Below are positions 24,201-31,914 of a stretch of 64,000 nt of DNA, one piece after another (position 1 is the first letter of the stretch; every line of letters starts with the position of its first letter). This DNA is from Phoenix dactylifera (taxonomy: Eukaryota; Streptophyta; Magnoliopsida; Arecales; Arecaceae). The notes below the pieces were generated by a model, which ran no database searches, was not told the origin of the DNA, and saw nothing but the letters and a program-made list of their open reading frames with translations. Made by a program: the position numbers and the translations under genes. The stretch covers positions 2,658,738-2,722,737 of the forward strand of contig NC_052404.1 in assembly GCF_009389715.1 (NCBI RefSeq), given 5' to 3'.

Positions 24201-27200
24201 CCTTGAGATCCTAGAGAAATGGGACCCAAAAGAGCCGTAGCCAAGAGATCCGGAAGAGTCACACGGATTCAACGGGAGGAAAGGCAACCTACGGAGCCAT
24301 CTCCCGTGTCTCCACGACGTGAGGCACGTGCGGAGGCCCCTCCTCCTCCTTCCCCCTCAGTGATACTTGCAAGATTTGCGGGAAGGCCGGTTACAACGGG
24401 GAGAAGGATCCATTCCGAGTTCTTTGATCAAGAAGGGTTTCGGTTGAGGGAATGGATCCAAAGGCAAGGTTGGGAGTATCTTTGCTCCCTAGATGTGGTA
24501 ATCTACCCCGGATTGGTTCAGGAGTTCTATGCCTTCCTCAAAACTGGTATGGGAGGGCTTGTTTCGGAAGTTCGAGGGGTTCGAGTTTGAGTTTCCGAGG
24601 AGAGCTTGAGTGAGCTACTTCATCTACCCTGCATAGGAGCCACTCCGGAAAAGCCAGAAAACAAAATGAGAGCTCTAAAGTTGATCATGGAAAATGAGAA
24701 CTTCGACTTTTCCACGAAGGTAATAGCTAGTTCTCTTTCCGCTGAAATGAGATTACTGCTCAGTATAATAAATAGGATTTTATTTCCAAAGACCGGGAGA
24801 TTCGATCTCATCACAGAGCGAGATCTAGCAGTGATGGAGTGTATGATTCAGGGGATTCCCCTAAATCTTCCGGCCATGATACTGAGACAGATGAGGAAGG
24901 TGATGTGCAGCAACAGGGTATCACTACCTTATGGTATGATACTCACCTTGATTTTTCGACAGCACGGTTTAGCTCTCGAGGAGGAGGCATTCAAGAGTCT
25001 GCATCATACTGCCACATACACTGCACGGACACTTATACGCATGGGATATGAGAAAGTGAACGGACAGTGGATTCACACTGGAGCAGGCATTCAGGGTGAG
25101 GCACCAGAGGGAGATGCACCAGAGGATGAGGATGAGGAGCATATGGATCATCCTCCTGCACCTTCAGAGGCTGGACCATCATCATCCGTTCCTCCGAGAG
25201 ATACGGATGAGTTCTGGAGCAGGATGACTGAGCTCATGTCAGCTCAGGCGAGGACGCCCGGTTGGATGTCATGTCTGCTGAGATCAGTGATCTGAGGCAG
25301 CAGATAGGAGCACTCCGGAGAGAGAGAGACTCATGGACCATCTGTGCCACAGGCTGCTGAGTCAGAGATTTCGGCACAGAGTCATCCAGCTCGTCGTGCT
25401 CTACGCCAGACACAGTCTCACCAGGCACGACCTCCCCTCGCCACATACACTAGGAGGATGAGGACTAGATCCCAGCCGTTAGAGTCTCCCTAGGCTGATC
25501 TTAGCATTTATGTTTAGAGCCTAGGCCAGATATCTAGTTCTCATGTGTATTTTGCTTTTATCATGTATCTTTAAACTTTGATTGAGGAACATTGTATTTG
25601 TTTTCATTTTGGGGATGACTGTATTAAAATGTTCCTATTTTGATCAATGAAGTTTGAAGTTTGCTATTTATTGCATCTTTCCCATGTATCTTTTTGATGA
25701 TAACAAAAAGGGGGAGAAGTAAAGTAAGAGTATTTATTTTAGGAGAAGTAAAGATCTTAGGGGAGAGAAGTAAAGATTTTGTAGATTAGATAAAGTAACA
25801 AAGGGGAGAAGTAAAGATATCTTTAGAGTAAGTAAAGAAAGATTGATAAGAGTAAAAGTAAAGAAAGAGGAATAGTAGAGAAAGGAGAAGTAAAGAAAGT
25901 TAAAGAAAGGAGAAGTAAAGATATCTTTAGAGTAAGTAAAGAAAGATTGATAAGAGTAAAAGTAAAGAAAGAGGAATAGTAGAGAAAGGAGAAGTAAAGA
26001 AAGTTAAAGAAAGGAGAAGTAAAGAAAGAAAGAGAAATAACTTGTAAAACAAATTGAAAATCATATAAGAAAGCATATACATCTAAGGGGGAGCAATTTG
26101 CAACAATGAAAATGATCAAGTCAAAAATTTATATCAAATTTCAGAATTTGGCACGCACCTCTCGCACCCCGATACATAACCTGAAACTCATATTTTATCT
26201 CAAATTTTTGAAGTTTCATCGCTAATGAATTATAAATGAAAGGGGGAGCAATTCAAAAAGTCAAATTGGCAACATTTAAATGATATAGGGGGAGATTTCA
26301 CTTTTATATATGAAAAGCTGAAATTCAGCAAGTTAAGCCCTTTCAAAAACTGATTTCAAAGACAAATAACAATAGGTTCATACTCTTTATTTTGTAATCA
26401 TCAAAAAGGGGGAGATTGAGGATGATAGTGTTATTTTGATGATTAACGAGCAATTATCTAGAGTATGTTATAAGTTAAATCAATACTTCATTTATAAGTC
26501 CATTACTCTCAGTATATTTGTATGAATTGACATAGATATATTTCATTGTTCATTTGAATGAATCTAACATTGAGATGCAGCAAAGAGTGGATTTAGTCGA
26601 CCCAAAGATTGAGTGGGTCGACCCCGGCACATCAAGAAGTCATTTGGCACACTTCTGCAAAATTGGCACAGATGAACAGTGAGTTGGGTCGACCCAAGGA
26701 AAGCATGAGTCGACCCAAACACCAAGATTCTTGAAACAAAACAGAAAAATGGCTCTCTGGATTTACTGAGAGGGTCGACCCAAATAGTGGTTGAGTCGAC
26801 CCAAGCTTGAGTCGACCCAAACCCTGAGAGGGTCGACCCAAAGGCAAAACAGAAAAAGAAGTCAGAAAATGGTTCTCTGGAATTACTGAGAGAGTCGACC
26901 CAAGAAGAAGTTGAGTCGACCCAAGTGAACTTTGAGTCGACCCAAAGAATGGTTGGGTCGACCCAAGGGAAGGAAGGCTGAATTTCAAGTTTCTGTGTTT
27001 TCTGAGAGGGTCGACCCAAGGAATGTTTGAGTCGACCCAAGTGAAAGTTGGGTCGACCCAAGGACAGGTTGAGCCGACCCAAACACGGGCTGAAGCATAA
27101 CGGCTAGTTCTGCAGATGTACTTTTTGTCCTTCCCAAGGTCAGTAACGGCTAGTTTTTCAAATCTAACTATTGGGGCTTGTCCAAAGGATGTGGGAAGCT

Positions 27201-30200
27201 ATTTAAAGGGGCACTATTCATCAGATAGAATAACTTTTGAAAGAGATATCAAAGAGTACACAAGAAAACAAAAGTGCCCTAATCTTCTTCATTCAAGTGC
27301 TTCATTCAAGAATCAAAGAAAGGGGTTGAGCAGATTCAAAGAGTCATCAAGAGCTCCATCCTCCCTTGAAGAGTGAAGCATCCTTGACAAAGAAGAGCAA
27401 AGCCACTTCAAAGCGATAAATACTTTCTAACTCTTCTTTGTAGTTAATATTGTTTCATTTGCTCATTTAGGAGTTTGAATCTTTCTTTTTGTTTGTCAAA
27501 CTATTTGTAAAGGTTGGTTGGTGAGCCCGGAAAACCAACGAAGTAGGTTGATTGGTGAACCCGGAAAACCAATTGTAAAGGTTCGTTGGTAAGCCCGTAA
27601 AACCAACAAAGGTTTTTGGTGAACCCGGAAAACCAAATTGTAAAGGTTCGTTGGTGAGCCCGTAAAACCAACAAAGGTTTTTGGATTGTGAGCCCGTAAA
27701 ACAATCCAACTGTAATCCGCGAGATTATAGTGAATTCCCAAGGGGTCGCTTGGGGAGTGGACGTAGGTGCTAAGGAGAGCACCGAACCACTATACTTTGT
27801 GTTGTTTGTGTTGTGAATTGCCTTAGCTTACTAACCATCTATTTGACTTGAATAAGATAGTTTAAATTTAAAAAAGACCAATTCACCCCCCCCCCCTCTT
27901 GGCTTGTCACCTTGGGCAACAAACAGATTAGTTCATTTCCTCAGTGGCAGGTACTAGTAATTATGGTCTCTTTCCAAAGTGGATCATCGAGTTGTAAAAC
28001 TTATTGTAGCAAAAGGTACCAACTTTATATTTGGATTGGACTATGATGAGACTTTATATCTAGTTCCTGGAACCACAGACATATACGTGTTGCTATATAC
28101 CATTTTTAAGAAGAAGTCTTTATGGAAAAAACCACGGGTTATTGCATTATTGGAAACTATCCTGTGCATGAAATCAATCACTCCAGTAATTGGTGAAAGT
28201 TTCAATCCTGATCATCCTTTGATTCTTTCTATCAGGCTTGCATAATTTTATATGTTCTTATCTCTCAGGCAATGCCGCTATTTTGTTGTTATTGTTTTAT
28301 AATCTATGATATGGTGGTGTGAAGCAAAATTTTCATGTAAATGTTATGATGCATCACTCCTTCAATTTAAAGATTTGTTAGCTTTTGACTTGAGCATTGT
28401 TGAATTTGGTGCTGCTTTCTTGAATAACTAAATCTAGTTATTTATCAATTTACTGGGAGAATCTGGACTGTCACATAGGAGGCCTGATAGGACTCAATAT
28501 AACAAGGGCAACTAGCTCTTGCCCAACGAGAAAAATAAGTTCGATCTTGATTGACATCTTGGAATATCTTCCATCCTCACATCCTAGTGTCAGTGTGCCA
28601 CATATTTTGTCAATGAGGTATATGCCAGCTTATGGTCACTTACACATCAAAGGCATTATTAAAGACAGCTTGATTTCTTCTATATAATATATAGTCAAGG
28701 ACATGATAACCAACTTGGACTGACTCAGATATTCATCGTTTGGTTACTGGCTGCCATATTATCTTCTGAAAGTGTCCTGTTAGGTGTAGCGGCAAAAAGC
28801 AAAATCTTGTTAAAATATTTATCTGGAACAATACCTTTCCACACCAGTTATTAGGCATCTTTTTCTCTGAGCTTCGGCCAAGGTAACTTGAAGTCATTTT
28901 TTGTCCAGTATTTTGTGCTACAACAATGCCTACTTGATTGAACTATCATTTCATTTCAAAAGAAGTGGAGAATGGTGACGCAAGTCATAAATACAATTGT
29001 GCTACATGGTTACTTGCAATAAGAGTTCATAATGGTGCACTGATCTCTATACAAAAAAGTCTCTCATGCAAGCCAACAAAAAGTTGAGGGGTGTGTCCTA
29101 GGTAAGGTTGAGCTTGTCCATGCACTCCAAGATGATGGCATATGGGCTAATTGTGAAAACTAATACAGGGTTGTAGGATGAATTTCAAGATAGAAGGCTA
29201 TCTTCTTTCTTCACTTTGGGTTATTTGGGGGAATTTCATCTGGTAAAAAACAGGATCATGTGTCTCATGTGTACTTATGGAAGGGAAAACAAAGTTTTTC
29301 CTATTTATATATTTTCCTTTTAATTTAATGTTCTTACTTTCTTTATCTAATGCCTCCTCTATTTTCCCCTTCCCTCTACTTCCTTTTTCTTGATGGGTGT
29401 TGCTTGAAAGGTTTGAGAAAGTTAGAATTTATCAGAAATTTGACCCTTAATATGACAAGGAAGGATTGATGATGCCGTCTCTAGAGAGTTGGAATGAGCC
29501 CGGTTGGTTAAAATGTGGTTATTATTGCCTATTAGTGACCCTTCCAAAAGGAGCATTTAGGGTCTATTTGGCATCACCTTTATTTCTAGTTTTCTATTTC
29601 TAAAAATAAAATTGTAGAAATTGAGACAAAAATATCATCAATACTGATGTTTTTTTCTATTTTTCAAAAGTCATTTTCATTATTTCTAGAAAAAATTAAA
29701 AGTAAGAAATTCTTATTTTCAATATTTTCAAAAATAAGAAACTTTCATTTTTTGCCACCACCACTGTCGTTGTCGTTGCCAACAATGCAAACATCGCCTC
29801 TGTTGCTGCTACCACCACACCTACCACTATCGCCGCTTCACTACACCACCACTGCTATCATTGCCACCTCCTCTATATTGTTAGCACCCTCCACTATTGC
29901 TGTTGCTGCCACATCACTCTTTGCCACCTCCACCAAGTAGCCGGCATTCTTGTCACCGCCATCACCGCTACTACGTCCCCCCACCCCACCCACCACCACT
30001 ACCACCATCGCCACCTCCGCCTACCACCACCACCCTTGACACCGGCACCATCAGCGCCTCCACTATTTATGTTGCTAGTACCATCATCTACACTACCATT
30101 GCGATGTTTATATTTTTAAAAATAATTGACTATGCTAAGCACATTTATATTTTAAAATTTAGAAAAAGCAGAATAGAATTTCTATTTTTCTGTTTCTGAA

Positions 30201-31914
30201 ACTAAAAAAATCAGAGTTATGCCAAATGGCTCTTTAGTATATAGTTTGTTTTGAATTTCTATAATCTATAAGATTATTAATGTTTACATGATTCTCTTGT
30301 TAAAGGTTCGTGGACAAGCACTATCTTATATCAGTTACAGCAGCTACAAGCTTCAGCCTTACCCCTTAAGAGACCTATGTAAAATCTTGATGATCAAGGT
30401 ACTATTTCCATTATTCTGCCACTCGTGATTAACTTAGTCTATTGTTGATTAATAGAAGGACAAGCATTACTTTAATTGTTTGTTATGTTGATAACCTGTA
30501 TTTTTGACCATTTAGGAGGCAGATCTGGAGTCCTTGTGCTATGAATGCGGCCTTGAGACCAGCACAGATGAAGGAGGTTCTAAGTTCCTACCTGCCAAAC
30601 AGACGAGTTTCCGTCTACCTAAACCAGGATTCCAAAGCTATAGCCTCTTCAATTCTGAAAAAAATCACAGGTATTTAGTCTTTTGGTTACAATGGTATTT
30701 ATTTTTCTTAAGCTCATTTTGTAGCTCAATCTTTCCTCTATTTTAGCATGAAACATTAGTCAGAAGTATCAAATATGCAGTGCCCTTTTCCGTCTGTTTG
30801 TGGGATGTCTAATTGAAAGGCGACAATGGATGTGTTACTGCGTAAAGATAAAGAGAAACAACACAAATGCACCTGATGGATGTTTTTAGGTTTTAGATAA
30901 TTTGGAAAGATCTTCAGCTGTACTAGAGTTAGTTCACTTTTGGTTTTCTAACATGATATATTCCATTTAATTAGGATCAACTTCATCATCCTGTTTTGCA
31001 ATTGGTCCCTATTCTAAAATTAATTCATCAAACAGGAAGTGTCTTCAATAGTCAAACAATTAGGATAATGACGGTGCTATAATTTTTTCTCCATCAACTT
31101 TAGAATAATAGTGAACTTCCTTTCGTGCAAAAGAAAGAGAAAAAGGTGTTCTTTCCATCAAATACCAAATTTTCTCAAAGCATCTTCAGTGGTCAAACAA
31201 GGAAACAGTTACAACGGCCCTCAATTCTTTGATCACCTATCTGGATCAGATCAGCTGTATACACAATATAGGGGTCCAGGTCTTAGGACTGGAGATCATT
31301 TCTGCAAATTTTCCCCTTCCATAAAGAAACTCAAGAGAAAAGTTAATGTGTTCTCATTTTACATGAAAGAATGCAGAGTTCTTCACAATATTTTCTGAAG
31401 CTACATAAAGATTTTATTACCTTAATTTGGTCACCAGCTATAAGTATTCCTTAAGTCTAGCCAACATACTTATCAAACATTCCTGAAAGACTATGGGAAG
31501 AAAATGATGTTCTTATCCAAAGTGAACCTTCAAACTTAAAGCTAAACCATCACAACATCATTATTCTTTGGATAATCTATAATCGATTAGTCAGCTCTTG
31601 ATAAAAATGAAGGTTGAAGGATTGTAAATAGAAGAAAGGTTATGATTAGAGAAAGTGCATAAGGTTTTAAGAGGCTCAATAGTAATATGTAAAGTCTAGA
31701 TATATAATATGTCAAATTATTTGAGTCTCTATGGTTTCAAAAGAAACTCATTGCTGATGGCCAAAATCTCGGTCAGTATATCTCTTGAATAGCAGGAAGT
31801 CACTTATAGGTTTGTAGCTACTGATGCTATTTGGATTTTCAGTCAATGAAGACCTCAAAGCTTTAATTACCTGATGCTCATTATTGTGAATGCACTTTTA
31901 TCTCTTGCAGGTAG
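12253..31914 (+). CDS. SAC3C: SAC3 family protein C (SAC3/GANP domain)
   Basis: SAC3/GANP proteins work in mRNA export and related complexes; the plant C-type members are short and their exact role is unsettled. Nine coding exons join without a frame error: 12253-12499, 12763-12863, 14652-14873, 15872-16093, 16202-16287, 16537-16633, 30306-30398, 30516-30670 and 31911-31914. This gives 1,227 nt, 408 aa, about the size of the Arabidopsis protein. The N-terminus is basic and Ser-rich. Residues from about 75 hold the family signature [18 protein letters not shown]. The SAC3 helical core follows, with [21 protein letters not shown] and [14 protein letters not shown], and the C-terminal winged-helix part reads [17 protein letters not shown] and [14 protein letters not shown]. 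Intron 6 (16634-30305, donor GTTGTT) is 13,672 bp because a complete retrotransposon sits in it in sense orientation. The last exon contributes one base and the TAG stop. The gene otherwise looks intact. Confidence 0.9.
13048..13067 (+). repeat. Poly-G run (20 G) in SAC3C intron 2
   Basis: An uninterrupted run of 20 G is followed by AGG. Length may be unstable or a sequencing artefact. Confidence 0.8.
13190..13660. repeat. Two diverged copies of a dispersed repeat in SAC3C intron 2
   Basis: A block at about 13211-13310 (CCATGCAGATATATGTTTCA, CACATCGGCTATGCACTAAA) recurs in diverged form at about 13508-13605 (CCGTGCAAATGTGTGTTTAG, CATCAATTATGCATTTGGC). It is probably an old repetitive element. 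No coding content. Confidence 0.5.
13930..14095. repeat. GTAC-rich foldback element in SAC3C intron 2
   Basis: Dense words GGTAT, GGTAC, GTACC and TACCAG in both orientations give strong foldback potential. The left part (GATCCCATATCGGTATC, TATTGGTATGC, GGTATGGTAGT) matches 53305-53380, so both belong to one dispersed non-autonomous family. Confidence 0.55.
16634..17463. other. SAC3C intron 6, part before the retroelement
   Basis: AT-rich intron sequence with no recognised element. It ends at the left copy of the target-site duplication. Confidence 0.6.
17464..17468. repeat. Left target-site duplication AACAG
   Basis: AACAG immediately precedes the 5' LTR and is repeated immediately after the 3' LTR at 27922-27926. 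The 5-bp length is standard for Ty1/Copia integrase. A perfect match shows one intact insertion event. Confidence 0.95.
17646..18131 (+). promoter_or_regulatory. Array of 16 GTCGAC motifs with 21-bp spacing in U3
   Basis: The core GTCGAC (consensus GRGTCGACCCAA; the last copy reads GCCGAC) starts at 17648, 17669; 17740, 17761; 17827, 17848, 17864, 17887; 17947, 17968, 17989, 18010; and 18063, 18084, 18105, 18126. Within groups the step is 21 bp in ten of twelve... cases counted as 2, 2, 4, 4 and 4 sites, the exceptions being 16 and 23 bp in the third group. Two helical turns would put neighbouring sites on one face of the DNA. The array ends about 125 bp upstream of the TATA-like box, as expected for an enhancer. 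It is preserved in the 3' LTR. Confidence 0.8.
18252..18261 (+). promoter_or_regulatory. TATA-like box of the 5' LTR
   Basis: CTATTTAAAG is the best TATA candidate between the motif array and the hairpin array. It is followed by GGGGCAC. Transcription would start around 18280-18290. Confidence 0.55.
18570..18760 (+). repeat. Array of six hairpins with covarying stems
   Basis: Units at 18570-18592, 18604-18626, 18638-18660, 18668-18690, 18703-18725 and 18736-18760. Each has an 11-nt loop GARCCCGKAAA. The stems are GTTGGT/ACCAAC, ATTGGT/ACCAAT, GTTGGT/ACCAAC, TTTGGT/ACCAAA, GTTGGT/ACCAAC and GGATTGT/ACAATCC: the sequence changes but pairing is always kept. In the 3' LTR (27517-27707) the differences inside the hairpins are in loops. 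This argues for a structure that acts in the RNA leader of the genomic transcript, for example in packaging, dimerisation, translation or reverse transcription; which one is unknown. Confidence 0.9.
18973..18984 (+). promoter_or_regulatory. Primer binding site, initiator tRNA-Met
   Basis: TGGTATCAGAGC begins two bases after the LTR end. It is complementary to the 3' end of plant initiator methionine tRNA, the usual Copia primer. Confidence 0.95.
19034..20704 (+). CDS. gag: Retrotransposon Gag polyprotein (556 aa)
   Basis: Forms the virus-like particle that packages element RNA. The N-terminal half (about 11-210) is a Copia Gag (UBN2-type) domain with [18 protein letters not shown] and [16 protein letters not shown] strongly basic stretch is followed by a first CCHC zinc knuckle [14 protein letters not shown] (about 303-316). 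An acidic and then coiled-coil-like Lys/Glu/Leu region occupies about 335-480. A second knuckle, [14 protein letters not shown], lies at about 498-511. Two knuckles separated by a coiled coil fit Sirevirus Gag. The first ATG lies 49 nt after the PBS and suits the domain. The ORF ends TGA, a single codon before another TGA, in the same frame as pol. Confidence 0.93.
   Translation: MTTQVGCSMSEGQSTNRPPLFNGTNYTYWKARMRIFIQASDYELWQIITRGPHTPTLNIEGTVIPKLEMDWNESDRRLAQLNAKAINVLYCSLDVNEFNRISTCTTAKEIWDRLEVTHEGTNQVKESKINILVHKYELFKMEFTESITEMFTRFTDIINGLKSLEKSYSNSDLVRKILRSLPRNWEAKVTAIQEAKDLNTLQLEELLGSLMTHELTMRQNSEDEVKRRKPIALKTTTPKQLTESEDSDDDEEIDEEGMTVLGRRFRKFMRGKNRFHKKKPFLKGNTSKEKGKDKEKEKETPMCYECNKPGHYKIDCPDLKWMARKLKKKNFMAEWSESEESSSEEEDHQEMAQMCHMANDDEVDSELDCDFIVDELHDAFLELMEEHKKLINRNKVLKEENQSLIKDKLKLSHNCETLSRKLANETKNLIGENIKLKEDAEEYKSLVDKFTLSSTKLNLILDSQKAVYDKAGLGYRTNRKQKFLKNIFVKAKSENITCYCCNKLGHRAYECNFRKSSQNKLSYNQKIKFKKVWVPKGTWSTNPKGPNLVWVPKVSS
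20711..23809 (+). CDS. pol: Retrotransposon Pol polyprotein (protease, integrase, RT, RNase H)
   Basis: An uninterrupted frame of 1,032 codons in the same frame as gag. It has no ATG at its start (first codon after the stop is TTG), so it must be made as a fusion or from a processed RNA. Order: aspartic protease [13 protein letters not shown] (about 13-25); GAG-pre-integrase zinc domain [11 protein letters not shown] (about 147); integrase core with Asp near 214, Asp near 278 and Glu near 314 ([23 protein letters not shown]); RT with [22 protein letters not shown] and the active site YVDDIIFG near 717; RNase H with [17 protein letters not shown] and [13 protein letters not shown] near 976. 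All catalytic residues I can locate are present. The order integrase before RT defines Ty1/Copia. Confidence 0.95.
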   Translation: MQVCLAADKVEKRWYLDSGCSRHMTGDEDQFVTLESKKGGVVTYGDNGKGHIIGKDKIFIALSIFVENVLLVKGLKHNLLSISQFCDKGFKVTFEASVCIITNPKDNSIVLVGQRQRNIYLVDLHELGKKNGLCLITNEEKKNETSWLWHRRLGHASMELISKLVKKELIKDVPKLIFEKDKICGPCSLGKQTKSSFKSKNVVSTTRPFELIHMDLFGPTRTTSLGGKKYGLVIVDDFSRYTWVSFLAHKNEAFSEFLKLYNNIINEKKLTLVAIRSDHGTEFENQHFEEFCTKNGISHQFSAPRTPQQNGVVERKNRTLAEMARTMLCESNLPKYFWAEAINTSCHILNRVLIRPITKKTPYELWKNKKPTAKYLKVFGCRCFILNNGKEDLSKFDAKSDEGIFLGYSTSSRAYRVFNKRTLVVEESVNIIFDESDSESARKENIVDDDTGIIDFEKLNIDDVPNQDKGDDCVPPQSQNLPKEWRYAHGHPKDLIIGDPSQGVRTRSSLRNLNDYLAFVSQLEPKNYEEAEKDNNWINAMQEELNQFKRSNVWTLTERPKHNSVIGTKWIFRNKLDENGLVIRNKARLVAKGYNQEEGIDFDETFAPVARLEAIRLLLAFACFMDFKLYQMDVKSAFLNGFIEEKVYVEQPPGFENHEFPNHVFKLHKALYGLKQAPRAWYDRLSKFLLNNDFSRGNVDKTLFLKRKDKNLLVVQIYVDDIIFGATNDTLCKEFADLMHGEFEMSLMGELSFFLGLQIKQTKEGIFIHQTKYTKKILKKFGNENHKGVGTPMNPTSKLDKDEKGKSIDIKLNRGIIGSLLYLTASRPDIVFSVGICARYQSDPKESHLSVVKRILRYLRGTTNIGLWYSRDSCLDLLAYSDADFAGCKLDRKSTSGTCQFLGNNLVSWFSKKQNSVALSTAEAEYIAAGSCCAQVLWLKQQLEDYGVKLDNIPIKCDNTSAINLTKNPVQHSKAKHIEIRYHFIRDHVQNGNIYIEHICTEKQLADIFTKPLSEDRFCMLRRELGICDPFY
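24003..24100 (+). promoter_or_regulatory. Internal GTCGAC array and TATA-like box before the envelope-like ORF
   Basis: Four GTCGAC cores start at 24005, 24026, 24042 and 24064, steps of 21, 16 and 22 bp. The U3 group at 17827-17892 has steps of 21, 16 and 23. At 24089 GTTAAAAGGGGAC resembles the LTR TATA region CTATTTAAAGGGGCAC. The cluster lies about 120-215 bp before the ATG at 24219, so it may be an internal promoter. This is inference from layout only. Confidence 0.55.
24219..25493 (+). pseudogene. Envelope-like ORF of the Sirevirus element, interrupted
   Basis: This sense ORF between pol and the 3' LTR occupies the place of the Sirevirus env-like gene; no function is proven for any plant member. 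It opens with a basic, Pro-rich N-terminus, then [20 protein letters not shown] and [14 protein letters not shown], the conserved part of the plant family. A single in-frame TGA at 24588-24590 interrupts it, after which the frame continues with [20 protein letters not shown]. An acidic Pro-rich linker (about 25090-25200) follows. Near 25245 the coiled-coil-like part moves to another frame ([20 protein letters not shown]), and near 25335 it returns to the first frame, ending at TAG 25491-25493. No transmembrane segment or signal peptide is obvious. With one stop and two frameshifts it is probably non-functional, unless the TGA is read through. Confidence 0.75.
25494..26416 (+). repeat. Purine-rich region with multiple polypurine tracts
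   Basis: AAAAAGGGGGAG-type tracts occur at about 25705-25716, 26085-26093, 26240-26249, 26287-26294 and 26405-26414; the last, next to the 3' LTR, should be the functional PPT that primes plus-strand DNA. Between them 25700-26040 is A/G-rich with repeated GGAGAAGTAAAG words. Multiple PPT copies upstream of the 3' LTR are a described Sirevirus trait. Confidence 0.8.
25815..26022. repeat. 104-bp tandem duplication in the purine-rich region
   Basis: The block starting AGATATCTTTAGAGTAAGTA at 25815 is repeated from 25919 with essentially no change. It has no coding content. Confidence 0.9.
26417..27921 (+). repeat. 3' LTR (1,505 bp)
   Basis: Nearly identical to 17469-18970; I counted about 14 substitutions and two short indels (an A run and the C run near the end). 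All 16 GTCGAC/GCCGAC motifs and all six hairpin stems are retained. It is followed directly by the right target duplication AACAG at 27922-27926. Confidence 0.95.
27922..27926. repeat. Right target-site duplication AACAG
   Basis: Exact match to the five bases at 17464-17468 that precede the 5' LTR. Confidence 0.95.
27927..29559. other. SAC3C intron 6, part after the retroelement
   Basis: AT-rich intron sequence. An 88-codon open frame at 27979-28245 has no recognisable domain and is not called as a gene. Confidence 0.5.
29560..30233. mobile_element. Non-autonomous TIR element, copy 1 (674 bp)
   Basis: Begins GGGTCTATTTGGCATCACC and ends GTTATGCCAAATGGCTCT, imperfect inverted repeats around the core TTTGGCAT. 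TTA on both sides is compatible with a 3-bp target duplication of PIF/Harbinger type. The inside has an AT-rich part and then an ACC/CCA trinucleotide-rich part without a real ORF. It is homologous to 62546-63450. Confidence 0.6.

Larger units (their letters stand above)
17469..27921 (+). mobile_element. Complete Ty1/Copia (Sirevirus-like) LTR retrotransposon
   Basis: A 10,453-bp element: 5' LTR 17469-18970, PBS, gag 19034-20704, pol 20711-23809, envelope-like reading frame 24219-25493, repeated polypurine tracts, and 3' LTR 26417-27921, flanked by AACAG duplications. Domain order protease-integrase-RT-RNase H defines Copia. Long LTRs, two zinc knuckles with a coiled-coil Gag, an extra ORF after pol and multiple GGGGGAG tracts point to the Sirevirus lineage. 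By hand alignment the LTRs differ at about 14 substitutions plus two short indels in 1.5 kb (about 0.9 percent). At an assumed grass rate of 1.3e-8 per site per year this is a few hundred thousand years; a slower palm rate would make it older. Pol is open throughout, so pol could still be active. Confidence 0.95.

Noticed and set aside
27979-28245. 88-codon open frame in the SAC3C intron
   Set aside because: No recognisable domain, intronic position, and SAC3C exons join without it.
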